From: Lysobacteraceae bacterium
Lineage (GTDB): Bacteria; Bdellovibrionota; UBA1018; JAGTJX01
Length of the DNA stretch: 64,000 bases
Reading direction: 5' to 3'
Assembly: GCA_023657465.1 (NCBI GenBank)
Contig: JAGTJX010000001.1
Coordinates: 772,358 to 836,357 of the forward strand
Below are positions 7,834 to 16,209 of this stretch, piece after piece. The position numbers and the translations under genes were made by a program. The notes beneath the pieces are model-generated. The model worked only from the letters and a program-made list of their open reading frames with translations, had not been told where the DNA came from and did not search any database. Position 1 is the stretch's first letter. Each line of letters begins with the position of its first letter.

Positions 7834-8619
7834 CTGATCGATTTAATAGTCGGTCGGGATCCAAAAAAGGGTGCCCTACTCGCTATCAGCATCTTAATTG
7901 GGGGGCATCCTTTTTTGTCGTATGCCGATATCTCGACTCGCAATCAGAAATCTGCATATTCTACAGATCTCAATCTTCACCAACTGCCTCATCTCTCTGA
8001 GAAGTTCTTGAGGCTCACCCAGAAAGACGATCAGCCTCGTGAATACAAGTTCATTGGTCTGAGGATTCTGACCCAAGGGGGAATGTACAAGGTGCCTGGG
8101 TTATTATTCCGAGATCTTGGAGCTACATATGTTCCTGTGGGTGGAGTCACTGGAGCACTCGTTTTTGGTGGTGAGTTGGGTTATGTCAAGCGCCCTTGGG
8201 GAGCTTCATTCATTCTGGATATTGCATCTGTGGGATTACCCATAGCCGGTTCAAATTCTGTTTCGAGTCAGTTTAGCTACAAGTTCGCAGCTCACTACTA
8301 CTCAACATGGTTTCAGAAACCTACTCGATTCTCATTCATTTTCATGCCTCTTACTGCACTCGTTGCTCGCTACGATTTGCTCAATCTTACTCACAGTGGA
8401 ATGGGAGTTTCTTTTGAAGCACAAATCGAAGGCCCTCAGTGGAGAGAGACTCTATTGAATTGGGTATTCTCGCTTAATTGGAATCGAATTGCTTGGACTA
8501 GAGCGAGCTTTGTTCCACCAAACGTTCCTGCCAACTACTCATCCGGTGAGCTTACGGGCTCATCTGCAGAAATGATATATGCGTTGATTGGTATGGAAAT
8601 GAACTTTTCAGTCCGCTAA
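7834..8619 (+). CDS. Unrecognised envelope protein, start unresolved
   Basis: I do not recognise this family. The open frame continues from inside rpsI to 8619. A good signal-peptide-like stretch (KKGALLAISILIGG, cut after LSYA) lies at about 7861-7927, but no in-frame ATG, GTG or TTG precedes it after the rpsI stop. The coordinate given is a CTG. Alternatives are TTG 7915 or ATG 8083, which would drop the signal peptide. The body is rich in alternating aromatic and small residues with short strands (GGELGYVKRPWGASFILDI), like a small outer-membrane barrel or a DUF-type membrane-associated protein. A rho-independent terminator overlaps the proposed 5' end. The frame is probably real; the start is not decided. 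Confidence 0.5.
   Translation: MIDLIVGRDPKKGALLAISILIGGHPFLSYADISTRNQKSAYSTDLNLHQLPHLSEKFLRLTQKDDQPREYKFIGLRILTQGGMYKVPGLLFRDLGATYVPVGGVTGALVFGGELGYVKRPWGASFILDIASVGLPIAGSNSVSSQFSYKFAAHYYSTWFQKPTRFSFIFMPLTALVARYDLLNLTHSGMGVSFEAQIEGPQWRETLLNWVFSLNWNRIAWTRASFVPPNVPANYSSGELTGSSAEMIYALIGMEMNFSVR
7863..7916 (+). terminator. Hairpin terminator after rpsI
   Basis: Bases 7863-7876 pair with 7903-7916 over 14 positions (one G-T), from a run of six A to a run of six T, with a 26-base loop. It lies 46 bases after the rpsI stop. It is embedded in the apparent N-terminal coding part of the next gene, which makes that gene's start doubtful. Confidence 0.6.
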
Positions 8620-8660
8620 TGCTGGTGCATAATATAAAAATAACTAGAGGGGTGAATCCT

Positions 8661-9446
8661 ATGCGTATCCTAATATTGAGCTTAAATGTCTTGTTTTTGG
8701 CTGGGTTTGCGAATGCAGCTGTAGAATTAGCAAAAGTGAATGGTAAGCCAATTACCGAAAAAGACCTTTTAGGAGCGCTCGCTGGTCTCACAGATGTTCA
8801 AAGAGACCAAGTTCTGAAAGATAAAGCCACAAAGCGTCAAGTTCTTGACAATGTGATTGAACAAGAAATTCTCTTTCAGCAAGCTGAGAAAGATAAGTTT
8901 AACGAGTCAGCAGAGTATAAAACTGCTCTTGAAGGCTTCAAGAAGCAGTATCTCGCAAACATGCTTATTCAGAAGAAGATCACAGGAAAAGTGACTGAGA
9001 GTTCTGCAAAAACTTTTTACTCTAAGAACAAAGACAAGTTTTCTACCGATCAAGTTCACGCACTTCACATCTTGCTAGAGAATGAATCAGAAGCATTAAA
9101 ATTGTTTCAAGACGCGAATAAGAAGGATTCAGACTTCCAGCAAATGGCAGAGAAGTATTCCAAAGATCCATCTGCTAAGAACAATCGCGGTGATCTTGGT
9201 TTCTTCACTCGTGATCGAATGGTGCCAGAGTTTTCAGATGCTGCTTTCAAAGCTCCTGTGAATAAAGTGATTGGCCCAATCAAAACTCCATTTGGGTATC
9301 ACCTGATCAAAGTAGTCGATGTCAAAACTGGCAAAACTCTTGATTACAATGAAGTCGAGCTTCAAGTGAAGTCGACATTGAGACAGAGCTTGATCAAGGA
9401 ATTAGTTGCTGACCTGAAAAAAGGCGCCAAGATCGAAATTAACTAA
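8661..9446 (+). CDS. Periplasmic parvulin-type peptidyl-prolyl isomerase (PrsA/SurA-like)
   Basis: A 261-residue exported foldase that isomerises prolyl bonds during folding of envelope proteins. The signal peptide is MRILILSLNVLFLAGFANA. It is followed by a SurA/PrsA-type N-terminal helical region (VNGKPITEKDLL, VIEQEILFQQAEK), and a parvulin domain from about residue 125 has QVHALHILLE, DPSAKNNRGDLGFFTRDRM and TPFGYHLIKV. ATG 8661 is chosen over the upstream start at 8619 because it gives the signal peptide and is preceded by AGAGGGG. No obvious lipobox is present, so it is soluble in the periplasm or held by the signal anchor. Confidence 0.9.
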   Translation: MRILILSLNVLFLAGFANAAVELAKVNGKPITEKDLLGALAGLTDVQRDQVLKDKATKRQVLDNVIEQEILFQQAEKDKFNESAEYKTALEGFKKQYLANMLIQKKITGKVTESSAKTFYSKNKDKFSTDQVHALHILLENESEALKLFQDANKKDSDFQQMAEKYSKDPSAKNNRGDLGFFTRDRMVPEFSDAAFKAPVNKVIGPIKTPFGYHLIKVVDVKTGKTLDYNEVELQVKSTLRQSLIKELVADLKKGAKIEIN

Positions 9447-9478
9447 ATGTAAGTTTGCGGTGATGGAAAGACCATAAA

Positions 9479-9495
9479 ACTCTCCACTGGAGAGT
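9479..9495. terminator. Small hairpin between convergent genes
   Basis: ACTCTCC-ACT-GGAGAGT, a perfect 7-bp stem with a 3-base loop, lies between the foldase gene and the convergent NtrC-type gene. No T run follows, so its action as a terminator is only suggested by position. Confidence 0.35.
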
Positions 9496-9514
9496 CTAGA
9501 ACTCCTTTGGCGAT

Positions 9515-10954
9515 CTATTCATCCTGAAAATTGAATTCTTTCGCTGAGATTCCGTATTTCTCTAGCTTACGTAGTAGCGTCTTCTTAGGAATGTTCGCGT
9601 GAATAGCTGTTTGATTAATCCTACCGTTAAACGCTTTGAGCGCCTTAATTAAGAACTGCTTCTCAAACTCTTCCTTGCTCGCTTGGAAGTCCAACTTCTG
9701 AACTTCAAGTTTGAAGCCAATGCCTGATTCATCCATAGGTACTTCTGCATGGGTACTCATTTCCACTTCGACAATTGCCCCTGTGTCGATATTCTGAAGT
9801 TTCTCAGGCAATGAGGTGATTTGAATCTCTTCACTGGTTTCAATCACGAAGCTATGTTCAATCACGTTCTCTAATTCACGAATATTTCCAGGCCATTCAT
9901 ACGCCTTCAGTCTTGCGAGTGCATCAGTAGCAATCCCTTTCATTTTGTTCGAGTAGCGAGAATTGAACTTCTCAATGAAGTACTGGATGAGTACTTCTAT
10001 GTCGTTCTTTCTCTCGCGAAGAGGGGGGAGATTGATGGGGAGTACATTGAGTCTGTAGAAGAGATCTTCGCGGAATTGATCTCGCTTCACCATTTCTTCG
10101 AGATTACGATTCGTTGCCGCAACGATCCGCACGTTGACTTCGATCTCACGATTAGTGCCTACAGGCATGAACTTCTTCTCTTGGAGTACGCGGAGAAGCT
10201 TAACTTGCATCGATGGAGTGATGTCACCGATTTCGTCTAAGAATAATGTTCCGCCATCCGCGTATTGAAACTTTCCAATTTTCCTAGAGTCTGCTCCTGT
10301 GAATGCACCCTTCTCATGTCCGAAGAATTCACTCTCAATGAGGTTCTCAGGAATCGCAGAGCAATTCACAGAAACGAAACGTTGATCTTTTCTAGGGCCG
10401 TTATAATGGAGCGCTTGAGAGACGAGTTCTTTACCGGTACCGCTTTCGCCACGGATGAGGACAGCTGTCTCAACTCGAGAGAGTTTCTCAATTACACCGA
10501 ATATTTTTTTCATTTCACCGCTCTGACCAATGAATTCTCCGTCACCTGCGAGCTTGATTGTAGGAGCTGAATACGCAAGATTTTTAACTAGAGTGTGAGC
10601 CTTGAGCGCGCGATCTACCATGTAGACAAGATTTTCTGATTTCACAGGCTTCTCAAGATAGTTGTAGGCACCTTCACGTGTCGCCTCGATAGCATCGCGA
10701 ACATTAGAATATGCAGTGAGGATGATCACAATGATCGAAGGATCATAGCGTTTGATTTCTTTGAGTGCTTGAAGGCCAGTCATCTTAGGCATCTGAACAT
10801 CCATGATGACCATTTTGAAATTGCCAGCTTGAACCTTAGTCACTGCTTCTTCGCCATCGCATGCCCATTCAACGAAGTAGTGAGCTTCACTCAGCGCATG
10901 AGCGACTGAGTTTCTTAAGTCCTTGTCATCATCGACTACTAATACTTTAAACAT
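9515..10954 (-). CDS. NtrC-family sigma-54-dependent response regulator
   Basis: A 479-residue three-domain activator. The receiver domain (1-120) has VVDDD, phospho-acceptor D52 in VIMDVQMPKM, and YLEKP. The AAA+ domain has Walker A GESGTGKE, the sigma-54 contact loop GAFTGA, and a GGTLFLDEIGD Walker B. A Fis-type helix-turn-helix closes it (ALKAFNGRINQTAIHANIPKKTLLRKLEKYG). The open frame continues 68 codons upstream, but that stretch is inside the kinase gene and the receiver begins exactly at the Met at 10954. It overlaps the upstream CHASE2 kinase gene by 8 bases, so the two form a coupled two-component pair. The targets are not visible. Confidence 0.93.
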   Translation of the reverse strand: MFKVLVVDDDKDLRNSVAHALSEAHYFVEWACDGEEAVTKVQAGNFKMVIMDVQMPKMTGLQALKEIKRYDPSIIVIILTAYSNVRDAIEATREGAYNYLEKPVKSENLVYMVDRALKAHTLVKNLAYSAPTIKLAGDGEFIGQSGEMKKIFGVIEKLSRVETAVLIRGESGTGKELVSQALHYNGPRKDQRFVSVNCSAIPENLIESEFFGHEKGAFTGADSRKIGKFQYADGGTLFLDEIGDITPSMQVKLLRVLQEKKFMPVGTNREIEVNVRIVAATNRNLEEMVKRDQFREDLFYRLNVLPINLPPLRERKNDIEVLIQYFIEKFNSRYSNKMKGIATDALARLKAYEWPGNIRELENVIEHSFVIETSEEIQITSLPEKLQNIDTGAIVEVEMSTHAEVPMDESGIGFKLEVQKLDFQASKEEFEKQFLIKALKAFNGRINQTAIHANIPKKTLLRKLEKYGISAKEFNFQDE

Positions 10955-12920
10955 CGGTAATACCTGCTCTATTTTGTTTACCCTGATTCTCAAGAAGATC
11001 AATAGATAGCCCAGGAGCAAAACCCGTCTGTTTCTGTTCGATAGGGAGGCTAATGATGAAAGTACTGCCAACACCTGGCTTGCTCTGCACTGAGACTGAT
11101 CCCTGGTGAATTTGCTCGACGAAATATTTGACCAAATAGAGCCCCAATCCCGTTCCAATCACGCGGTGAGTGGTGTCATTTTTGGCCCTATAAAACCTAG
11201 AAAAAAGGCTTTTGATTTCTATAGGTGTGAGTCCTAGACCTTGATCTTGAATCTCAATTCTGACTGAATCACCGACTTCACTAGATTTAATTGTCAGAGT
11301 CGATTCATCTTTAGAATATTTGATCGCATTATCAATGAGGTTATTGAGAACTTTTGTGATGAGACCCGAATCGAGTTTGATGGGGAAGAGTGGATCTAGG
11401 TGAGATTCGATTTTAATTTTTCTTGAGCGAGCAGGCGCTTCGAATCCTTCGAGGCAGTCTTCGATGATTGTATTGATGTCCTTGGATTCGAAGTTAATGG
11501 CAAGACGGTTTGAATCAATATTATGAAGCTCCAAAATTGAACTGATGAAATGATTGAGTTCATCAGAGGATGAAATAATGGAGCGGATGGTTTCTTTGTC
11601 TCGATCTAAGAGTCGATCATGAGCCTTACTGAGAACGACTTCAGCAAGACCTTGAATTTTTGCAACAGGCGTTTTCAGGTCATGAGTGACGAGCGACATG
11701 AAGTTGTTCTTCAGTTCTTCGACCTGTAAGAGGAGCTTATTCTTCTGCTCTACTTGGAAACGTTTTCTATATTCACGAAGCCATCGGAAAGGGAACACGA
11801 CGAAGCAACCCATGATACTTCCCATGAGTGGAATCGAGAGTTCTACCCAGACACCTGTAGGACCCAGAGTAGAATAGTGAAACGTGATCCACGCAAATAC
11901 AAAAAATACTAAGTTCCAGGCTAGAGCAGAAATCATCGCAGCTCCTGGCGTGAGTAAGCTCACCAGTAAGAGTGTTGTTGTAGTGACAACGAGAGCAATG
12001 ATGAGATTAATACCCGTGCTCATGCGCTCTACTCCGTCTTGATTAAGAAGTGAGTCGAGCATGTTGGCATGTACTTCAAGCTGACTAATTCTTTTCAGTT
12101 TGTTCTGAGCAGGAATCCAAGAATAGTCTTTAGGACTATCAGGTGAGAGTGAGCCAACGAGTATAAGTTTATTCTTGAGAAGTTCAGGCGCAATTCTCTT
12201 TTCGATGACATCAATCATTGAGTAGCGCGCGTAAGCCTGACCTACATTCCCGTGGTAGCGGAAGAGTTGATATTGAATCTTAGATGCTGAATCAAAAGAG
12301 TATCCAATCGGAGTAGAAGAGCTTCCTGTGAGTTTGATGAGCTCAGGCAGAAGAGTGTTCTTCTCATTGAAAGAGAGCACATTGACTTTGATTTCTTTTT
12401 CACCTGAAACGAAACTTTGATCTAAGTTCAGTGGAGAAATCGCATGAGGCAGGTAACTGAGTGGATAAGGTGGAACGAGTTCGCTGCCTTCATTGAAGGT
12501 TGTTGAGAAAATCAGTGGGATTTGGGATTGCTTGAGTTTCTCAATTTGTGTGAGGAAGCTCGACATGATGATAGGGTTCTCCCATTGCTCAAGCTGTGCT
12601 GTCTTCACTGCCGTGAGAGGAATAAGATAGCCAATGCCTCTTGGATTATAATCATAGAGAGCCTCTAAGACTCTCGCGTGTTGACCAAGAGAGAGGGGCG
12701 CAAACTCACGGAGTTCATTTGCGGTCTTATTATCTAGAGTAATGAGGACGATACCAGGGTCTTCCCTGAATTGTGGAGAGAGTCCCAGTCTCAAGTCATA
12801 AAGCTTGGATTCTAGTCCTTGAAAACCAATCGATACGGAAAAAAGAGTCGATACTGTTGCGGTGAGCACAGCTACAATCCAAACCCAGTATTTCTTATTC
12901 AGATCCACGTACCGAAACAT
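10947..12920 (-). CDS. CHASE2-domain sensor histidine kinase
   Basis: A 657-residue membrane kinase. After an N-terminal membrane anchor (about 11-30) comes a large extracytoplasmic CHASE2 region (about 31-300; VLITLDNKT, KLILVGSLSPD). Three membrane segments (about 304-380) follow, then a HisKA dimerisation domain with phospho-acceptor H413 in VTHDLKTP, and a HATPase domain with DNAIKYS (N box), IEIQDQGLGL and GTGLGLYLVK. The start is the ATG at 12920, which has AGG 7 bases upstream; TTG 12947 gives 9 more residues with no ribosome site. It is followed with 8 bases overlap by an NtrC-type regulator, its presumed partner. The CHASE2 ligand is unknown. Confidence 0.92.
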   Translation of the reverse strand: MFRYVDLNKKYWVWIVAVLTATVSTLFSVSIGFQGLESKLYDLRLGLSPQFREDPGIVLITLDNKTANELREFAPLSLGQHARVLEALYDYNPRGIGYLIPLTAVKTAQLEQWENPIIMSSFLTQIEKLKQSQIPLIFSTTFNEGSELVPPYPLSYLPHAISPLNLDQSFVSGEKEIKVNVLSFNEKNTLLPELIKLTGSSSTPIGYSFDSASKIQYQLFRYHGNVGQAYARYSMIDVIEKRIAPELLKNKLILVGSLSPDSPKDYSWIPAQNKLKRISQLEVHANMLDSLLNQDGVERMSTGINLIIALVVTTTTLLLVSLLTPGAAMISALAWNLVFFVFAWITFHYSTLGPTGVWVELSIPLMGSIMGCFVVFPFRWLREYRKRFQVEQKNKLLLQVEELKNNFMSLVTHDLKTPVAKIQGLAEVVLSKAHDRLLDRDKETIRSIISSSDELNHFISSILELHNIDSNRLAINFESKDINTIIEDCLEGFEAPARSRKIKIESHLDPLFPIKLDSGLITKVLNNLIDNAIKYSKDESTLTIKSSEVGDSVRIEIQDQGLGLTPIEIKSLFSRFYRAKNDTTHRVIGTGLGLYLVKYFVEQIHQGSVSVQSKPGVGSTFIISLPIEQKQTGFAPGLSIDLLENQGKQNRAGITDV

Positions 12921-13019
12921 AGCAACCTGCGTGCCGAGCCAAATCAATTATATGCGATTAAGCAGCCTTTTTTAGCCAAAAAAGAGTAAAAAATTCAGGG
13001 TCTGTTAGGATCTCTGACT

Positions 13020-13898
13020 ATGAAAATGATTGGCCTTTTTTTGTTATTATTCATGGGATTGAACTCACAAGCGGGAACTTTTGAGCCTGAGCAGCTATAT
13101 TTTGGAAAGTCTGGTGAGAGAGCTTCTCTGGTTGATCTCGCTCTCTATACGCCCAAGGGCTCAACGATCATCATCGGTGAATACCACGACAATGTCTCTC
13201 ATCATGATCATCAGATCGCTCTCATCAACGTTCTGATCGATTCTGGTCACAAGGTCGCGCTGGGTATGGAGTTTCTTCAAACGCCATTTCAGAATCAAGT
13301 GAATGAATACTTGTTAGGTCAGTTGAAAGAACAAGATTTTCTTGCGCAGATTGGCTGGGGGATGAATAATTTTGGTCTCTACCGAGAACAAATCAAACTT
13401 GCGTATGACTCCTCAAAAACTGTCCTTGCAATCAATGCTCCTTCATCTCTCACTTCGCGAGTTTCAAAAGTAGGAATCGACGCTTTGAGTGATGAAGAAA
13501 AATCTCTTTTGCCTCCTGATTTTAAATTAGGAAATGATAAATATTATCAAAGATTCAAAGATGCGATGGGTGAGCATGTTCCAGCTGAGAAGATCATGAA
13601 CTATTTCCAAGCACAGAGTATTTGGGATGACACCATGGCTTGGAATATTGCTTCGTGGAGACAGAATCAAGTTCAGCAGAAAACTGACAAAGTAACCCTC
13701 GTCATCATCATCGGTGACTTCCATGTCAGGTACTTCGGGGGCACTCCAGATAGACTCACTCAACGTACGGGCATGACACCTGTAGTGATTTCTCAAATGA
13801 ATATGCAAGACCTCACAGATGATGAGGTCAGTTTTGAGATTGCGTCAGACCCTGAATCTGGTCAGCGAGCAGATTTTGTTTGGACATCTAAGGAGTAG
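13020..13898 (+). CDS. ChaN-family (DUF399) exported protein
   Basis: A 292-residue exported protein of the ChaN family, whose founding member in Campylobacter is an iron-regulated haem-binding lipoprotein. The signal peptide is MKMIGLFLLLFMGLNSQAG, without a lipobox cysteine, so it is probably free in the periplasm. Family segments are STIIIGEYHDN, KVALGMEFL, WGMNNFGLYREQIKLA and LVIIIGDFHVRYFGG. The conserved histidines in EYHD and GDFH are retained. It is divergent from the CHASE2 kinase and overlaps the convergent PBP gene by 11 bases. A TAGGAT box lies 8 bases before the ATG; its AGGA could instead act as a weak ribosome site. Confidence 0.82.
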   Translation: MKMIGLFLLLFMGLNSQAGTFEPEQLYFGKSGERASLVDLALYTPKGSTIIIGEYHDNVSHHDHQIALINVLIDSGHKVALGMEFLQTPFQNQVNEYLLGQLKEQDFLAQIGWGMNNFGLYREQIKLAYDSSKTVLAINAPSSLTSRVSKVGIDALSDEEKSLLPPDFKLGNDKYYQRFKDAMGEHVPAEKIMNYFQAQSIWDDTMAWNIASWRQNQVQQKTDKVTLVIIIGDFHVRYFGGTPDRLTQRTGMTPVVISQMNMQDLTDDEVSFEIASDPESGQRADFVWTSKE

Positions 13899-16164
13899 AG
13901 CAAGCGCTCTCTTTAGGCTCATATCCACGAATGAATTTTTCAGTGGAGGTAGAGGTATCTGGGCATCCCCAGGCTGCTTGCTTACCCGTTTTCTTATCGA
14001 TCTTCACATCAATGATCGCATCGTTCTTGTAGAATGACTCTACAGCCACACCTTCATGAGCGCGTTTCATGTACTCAACCCATACGGGGAGAGCTGCAGT
14101 GGCGCCAGTGAGTTTAGGTGATTGATCAGACTTGTCTGAATCAATCCCTACCCAGACAACTGTAGTGAGCTGTGGAGTGAAGCCAGCAAACCAACTATCG
14201 CGGTGATTGCTGGTTGTACCTGTCTTACCTGCACTCAGTCGATCCCATCCGAGTAGTTTAGCGGACTTTGCAGTGCCGATTTCGAAGGTCGTCGTCATCA
14301 TATCAATGAGCAAGTCCAGATGAGTGGGATCATAGACATTCTTAGAATTTGGAACGAAGTGAGCAAACGAGCTGTCATCTGCATAAGTAATTGCTCTAAT
14401 CACTGTAAGTTCTTCTTGTGTTCCTCGATTAGCAATTGCTGAGTATGTCTTTAAGAGCTCAACGGGTGACATCTCAGCAACTCCAAGTGAAAGCGCTGGA
14501 ATGGGATCAAGCTTAGCATCGATTCCAAGTTTCTTAGCAGTCTCAATCACTTTTTCAATTCCGATTTCCCAGCCAAGTTTCGCAATAACTGTATTGATAG
14601 ATTTATTGAGAGCCTCGCGAAGTAGAATATGGCCAAAGAATTCTTTTTCGTAGTTTTTTGGTGCCCATGATTGCATGCCATGGTCGTAATTCAGTGACCA
14701 AGCTTCATCGACTACAGGATAAGCGGGACCGTAAGGCAGACCGTTTTTGTCTTTTCCTTCAGAAATTGCAGTGAGAGCGACAATGGGTTTAAAGGTCGAG
14801 CCTACTTGGCGTTTCATGTTGAGAATTCGGTTGAAAGTAGAGTCTTCATATTTTCTACCTCCGACAAGTGCACGAATGAATCCCGTACGATGATCGATAG
14901 ATGCGAGAGCGCCTTCAAGTCGCTCGTTCGCAGGAATCTGAAGATTCTTCTCAGCTTCGGTGACTCCGCGGAATACAGCCGCTTGGGCGGCTTTATTGAA
15001 TCTCACATCGAGAGTTGTATAAATGTTGAACCCTGCACTTGTGATCTCTTCTTCAGTGAGTCTACCTTTGAGCTGCTCGAGAAGTTGAGCCTTCACGTAA
15101 TCAACGAAGTAAGGTGCCTTATTGGATTCTGTAAGAGGTGCAGTGAAGCGCATTTTAGTGAGGAGAGCTTCTTCCATTTCCTCGGGAGCGATCTGTCCAG
15201 TTTCGACCATTTTCTGCAGAACAACTTTCTGTCTAGCAACGGCACGATCTTGGTGACGATAAGGTGAGTAGACTGCGGGACCACGGATGAGTCCCGCCAT
15301 GAGAGCACATTCAGCAAGATTGAGTTGTGAAAGTGACTTACCGAAGAAGAGTCTCGCCCCTTCAGACACTCCGTGTACTTCTAGATTTCCGACTTGTCCG
15401 AGATATACTTCATTGAGATATCGCTCTAAAATTTTCTCTTTGTCGTATTTGATTTCAAGAAGGAGCGAGAGGAAGAGCTCGTTGAACTTCTTGATGATAT
15501 TTTTAGTTCTACGAGCCATTAAGTTTTTTACAAGTTGTTGAGTGATCGTGCTTCCGCCTTGTGCGAATGAGAATGTTTTTAGGTTCACCCACATTGCTCG
15601 AAGGAGTCCCCTGGGATCTAAACCCTTATGATCTAAGAAGTGCTGATCCTCGATTGCGATGATCGCCTGCCAAATATTTGTAGGCACATCATCAAACTTC
15701 ACGACATCTCGAATGTGTTTCACGAAACCTGAGTGGGCGAGCGTCGCTACAATCTCGGGTTCGAGATAGAGCTCTGGAAACTCCTGATCACCACCGCGAA
15801 TCTTACTGAGAGCAGCACCTGAATGTTGACTCTCAAACTCAAGTTGAATGATGCCATTATAGAAAAGTTGCGGATGATGTTCGGGGATTAGAGTCTCTGG
15901 ATACCGAATGGGGTGAAGCTCAAACTGAAGAATGTTGGGTTCAGGGCTAGTGGATGAATACGCACGTAGCTTGAGTTGTTCTTCGATGATTTTTCTAGTG
16001 AGAGGTTTTGAGACTTTGATAACATCGGAATAGATCTTCGTTGGAGTGGATTCTATGGCTGTGCCGAATGATTTTTCGAGATCAGAATAGAGATACCAAA
16101 GATACGACGAAAATAACGCAGTAAGAGCAATGCAGGTCGTTATTATTCTTCCAGTTCGTTTCAT
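13888..16164 (-). CDS. mrcB: Class A penicillin-binding protein, PBP1B-like
   Basis: A 758-residue bifunctional peptidoglycan synthase. An N-terminal membrane anchor (about 8-28) is followed by a UvrB-like regulatory region. The GT51 glycosyltransferase domain has catalytic Glu near residue 173 in IAIEDQHFLDHKG, plus GGSTITQQLVKN and LNEVYLGQ. The transpeptidase domain has SxxK in GSTFKPI near 455, SINT, and KTGTT near 647. All catalytic motifs are intact. The UvrB-like linker and order resemble PBP1B rather than PBP1A. It stands alone; its 3' end overlaps chaN by 11 bases in the opposite direction. Confidence 0.93.
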   Translation of the reverse strand: MKRTGRIITTCIALTALFSSYLWYLYSDLEKSFGTAIESTPTKIYSDVIKVSKPLTRKIIEEQLKLRAYSSTSPEPNILQFELHPIRYPETLIPEHHPQLFYNGIIQLEFESQHSGAALSKIRGGDQEFPELYLEPEIVATLAHSGFVKHIRDVVKFDDVPTNIWQAIIAIEDQHFLDHKGLDPRGLLRAMWVNLKTFSFAQGGSTITQQLVKNLMARRTKNIIKKFNELFLSLLLEIKYDKEKILERYLNEVYLGQVGNLEVHGVSEGARLFFGKSLSQLNLAECALMAGLIRGPAVYSPYRHQDRAVARQKVVLQKMVETGQIAPEEMEEALLTKMRFTAPLTESNKAPYFVDYVKAQLLEQLKGRLTEEEITSAGFNIYTTLDVRFNKAAQAAVFRGVTEAEKNLQIPANERLEGALASIDHRTGFIRALVGGRKYEDSTFNRILNMKRQVGSTFKPIVALTAISEGKDKNGLPYGPAYPVVDEAWSLNYDHGMQSWAPKNYEKEFFGHILLREALNKSINTVIAKLGWEIGIEKVIETAKKLGIDAKLDPIPALSLGVAEMSPVELLKTYSAIANRGTQEELTVIRAITYADDSSFAHFVPNSKNVYDPTHLDLLIDMMTTTFEIGTAKSAKLLGWDRLSAGKTGTTSNHRDSWFAGFTPQLTTVVWVGIDSDKSDQSPKLTGATAALPVWVEYMKRAHEGVAVESFYKNDAIIDVKIDKKTGKQAAWGCPDTSTSTEKFIRGYEPKESACSTP

Positions 16165-16173
16165 TGAAAGACC

Positions 16174-16202
16174 TTGACGTAGGCAGGACGGCTCACTACT
16201 TT
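16174..16202 (+). promoter_or_regulatory. Candidate promoter of the barrel protein gene
   Basis: TTGACG (16174-16179), 17-base spacer, TACTTT (16197-16202). The -10 ends 7 bases before the GTG start at 16210, and there is no Shine-Dalgarno site, so the message would be leaderless. Confidence 0.45.
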
Positions 16203-16209
16203 ACCTCTT

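Noticed and set aside
10955-11158. 68-codon upstream extension of the NtrC-type gene
   Set aside because: It is antisense-free sequence of the kinase 3' end in another frame, and the receiver domain starts exactly at the Met at 10954.
12970-13000. CTTTTTT-AGCC-AAAAAAG hairpin between the kinase and chaN genes
   Set aside because: It is only an A/T-rich stem upstream of two divergent genes, where no terminator is expected.
14806-15267. 153-codon plus-strand frame inside the PBP gene
   Set aside because: It is a frame shadow of the transpeptidase region, with unusual composition and no start signal.
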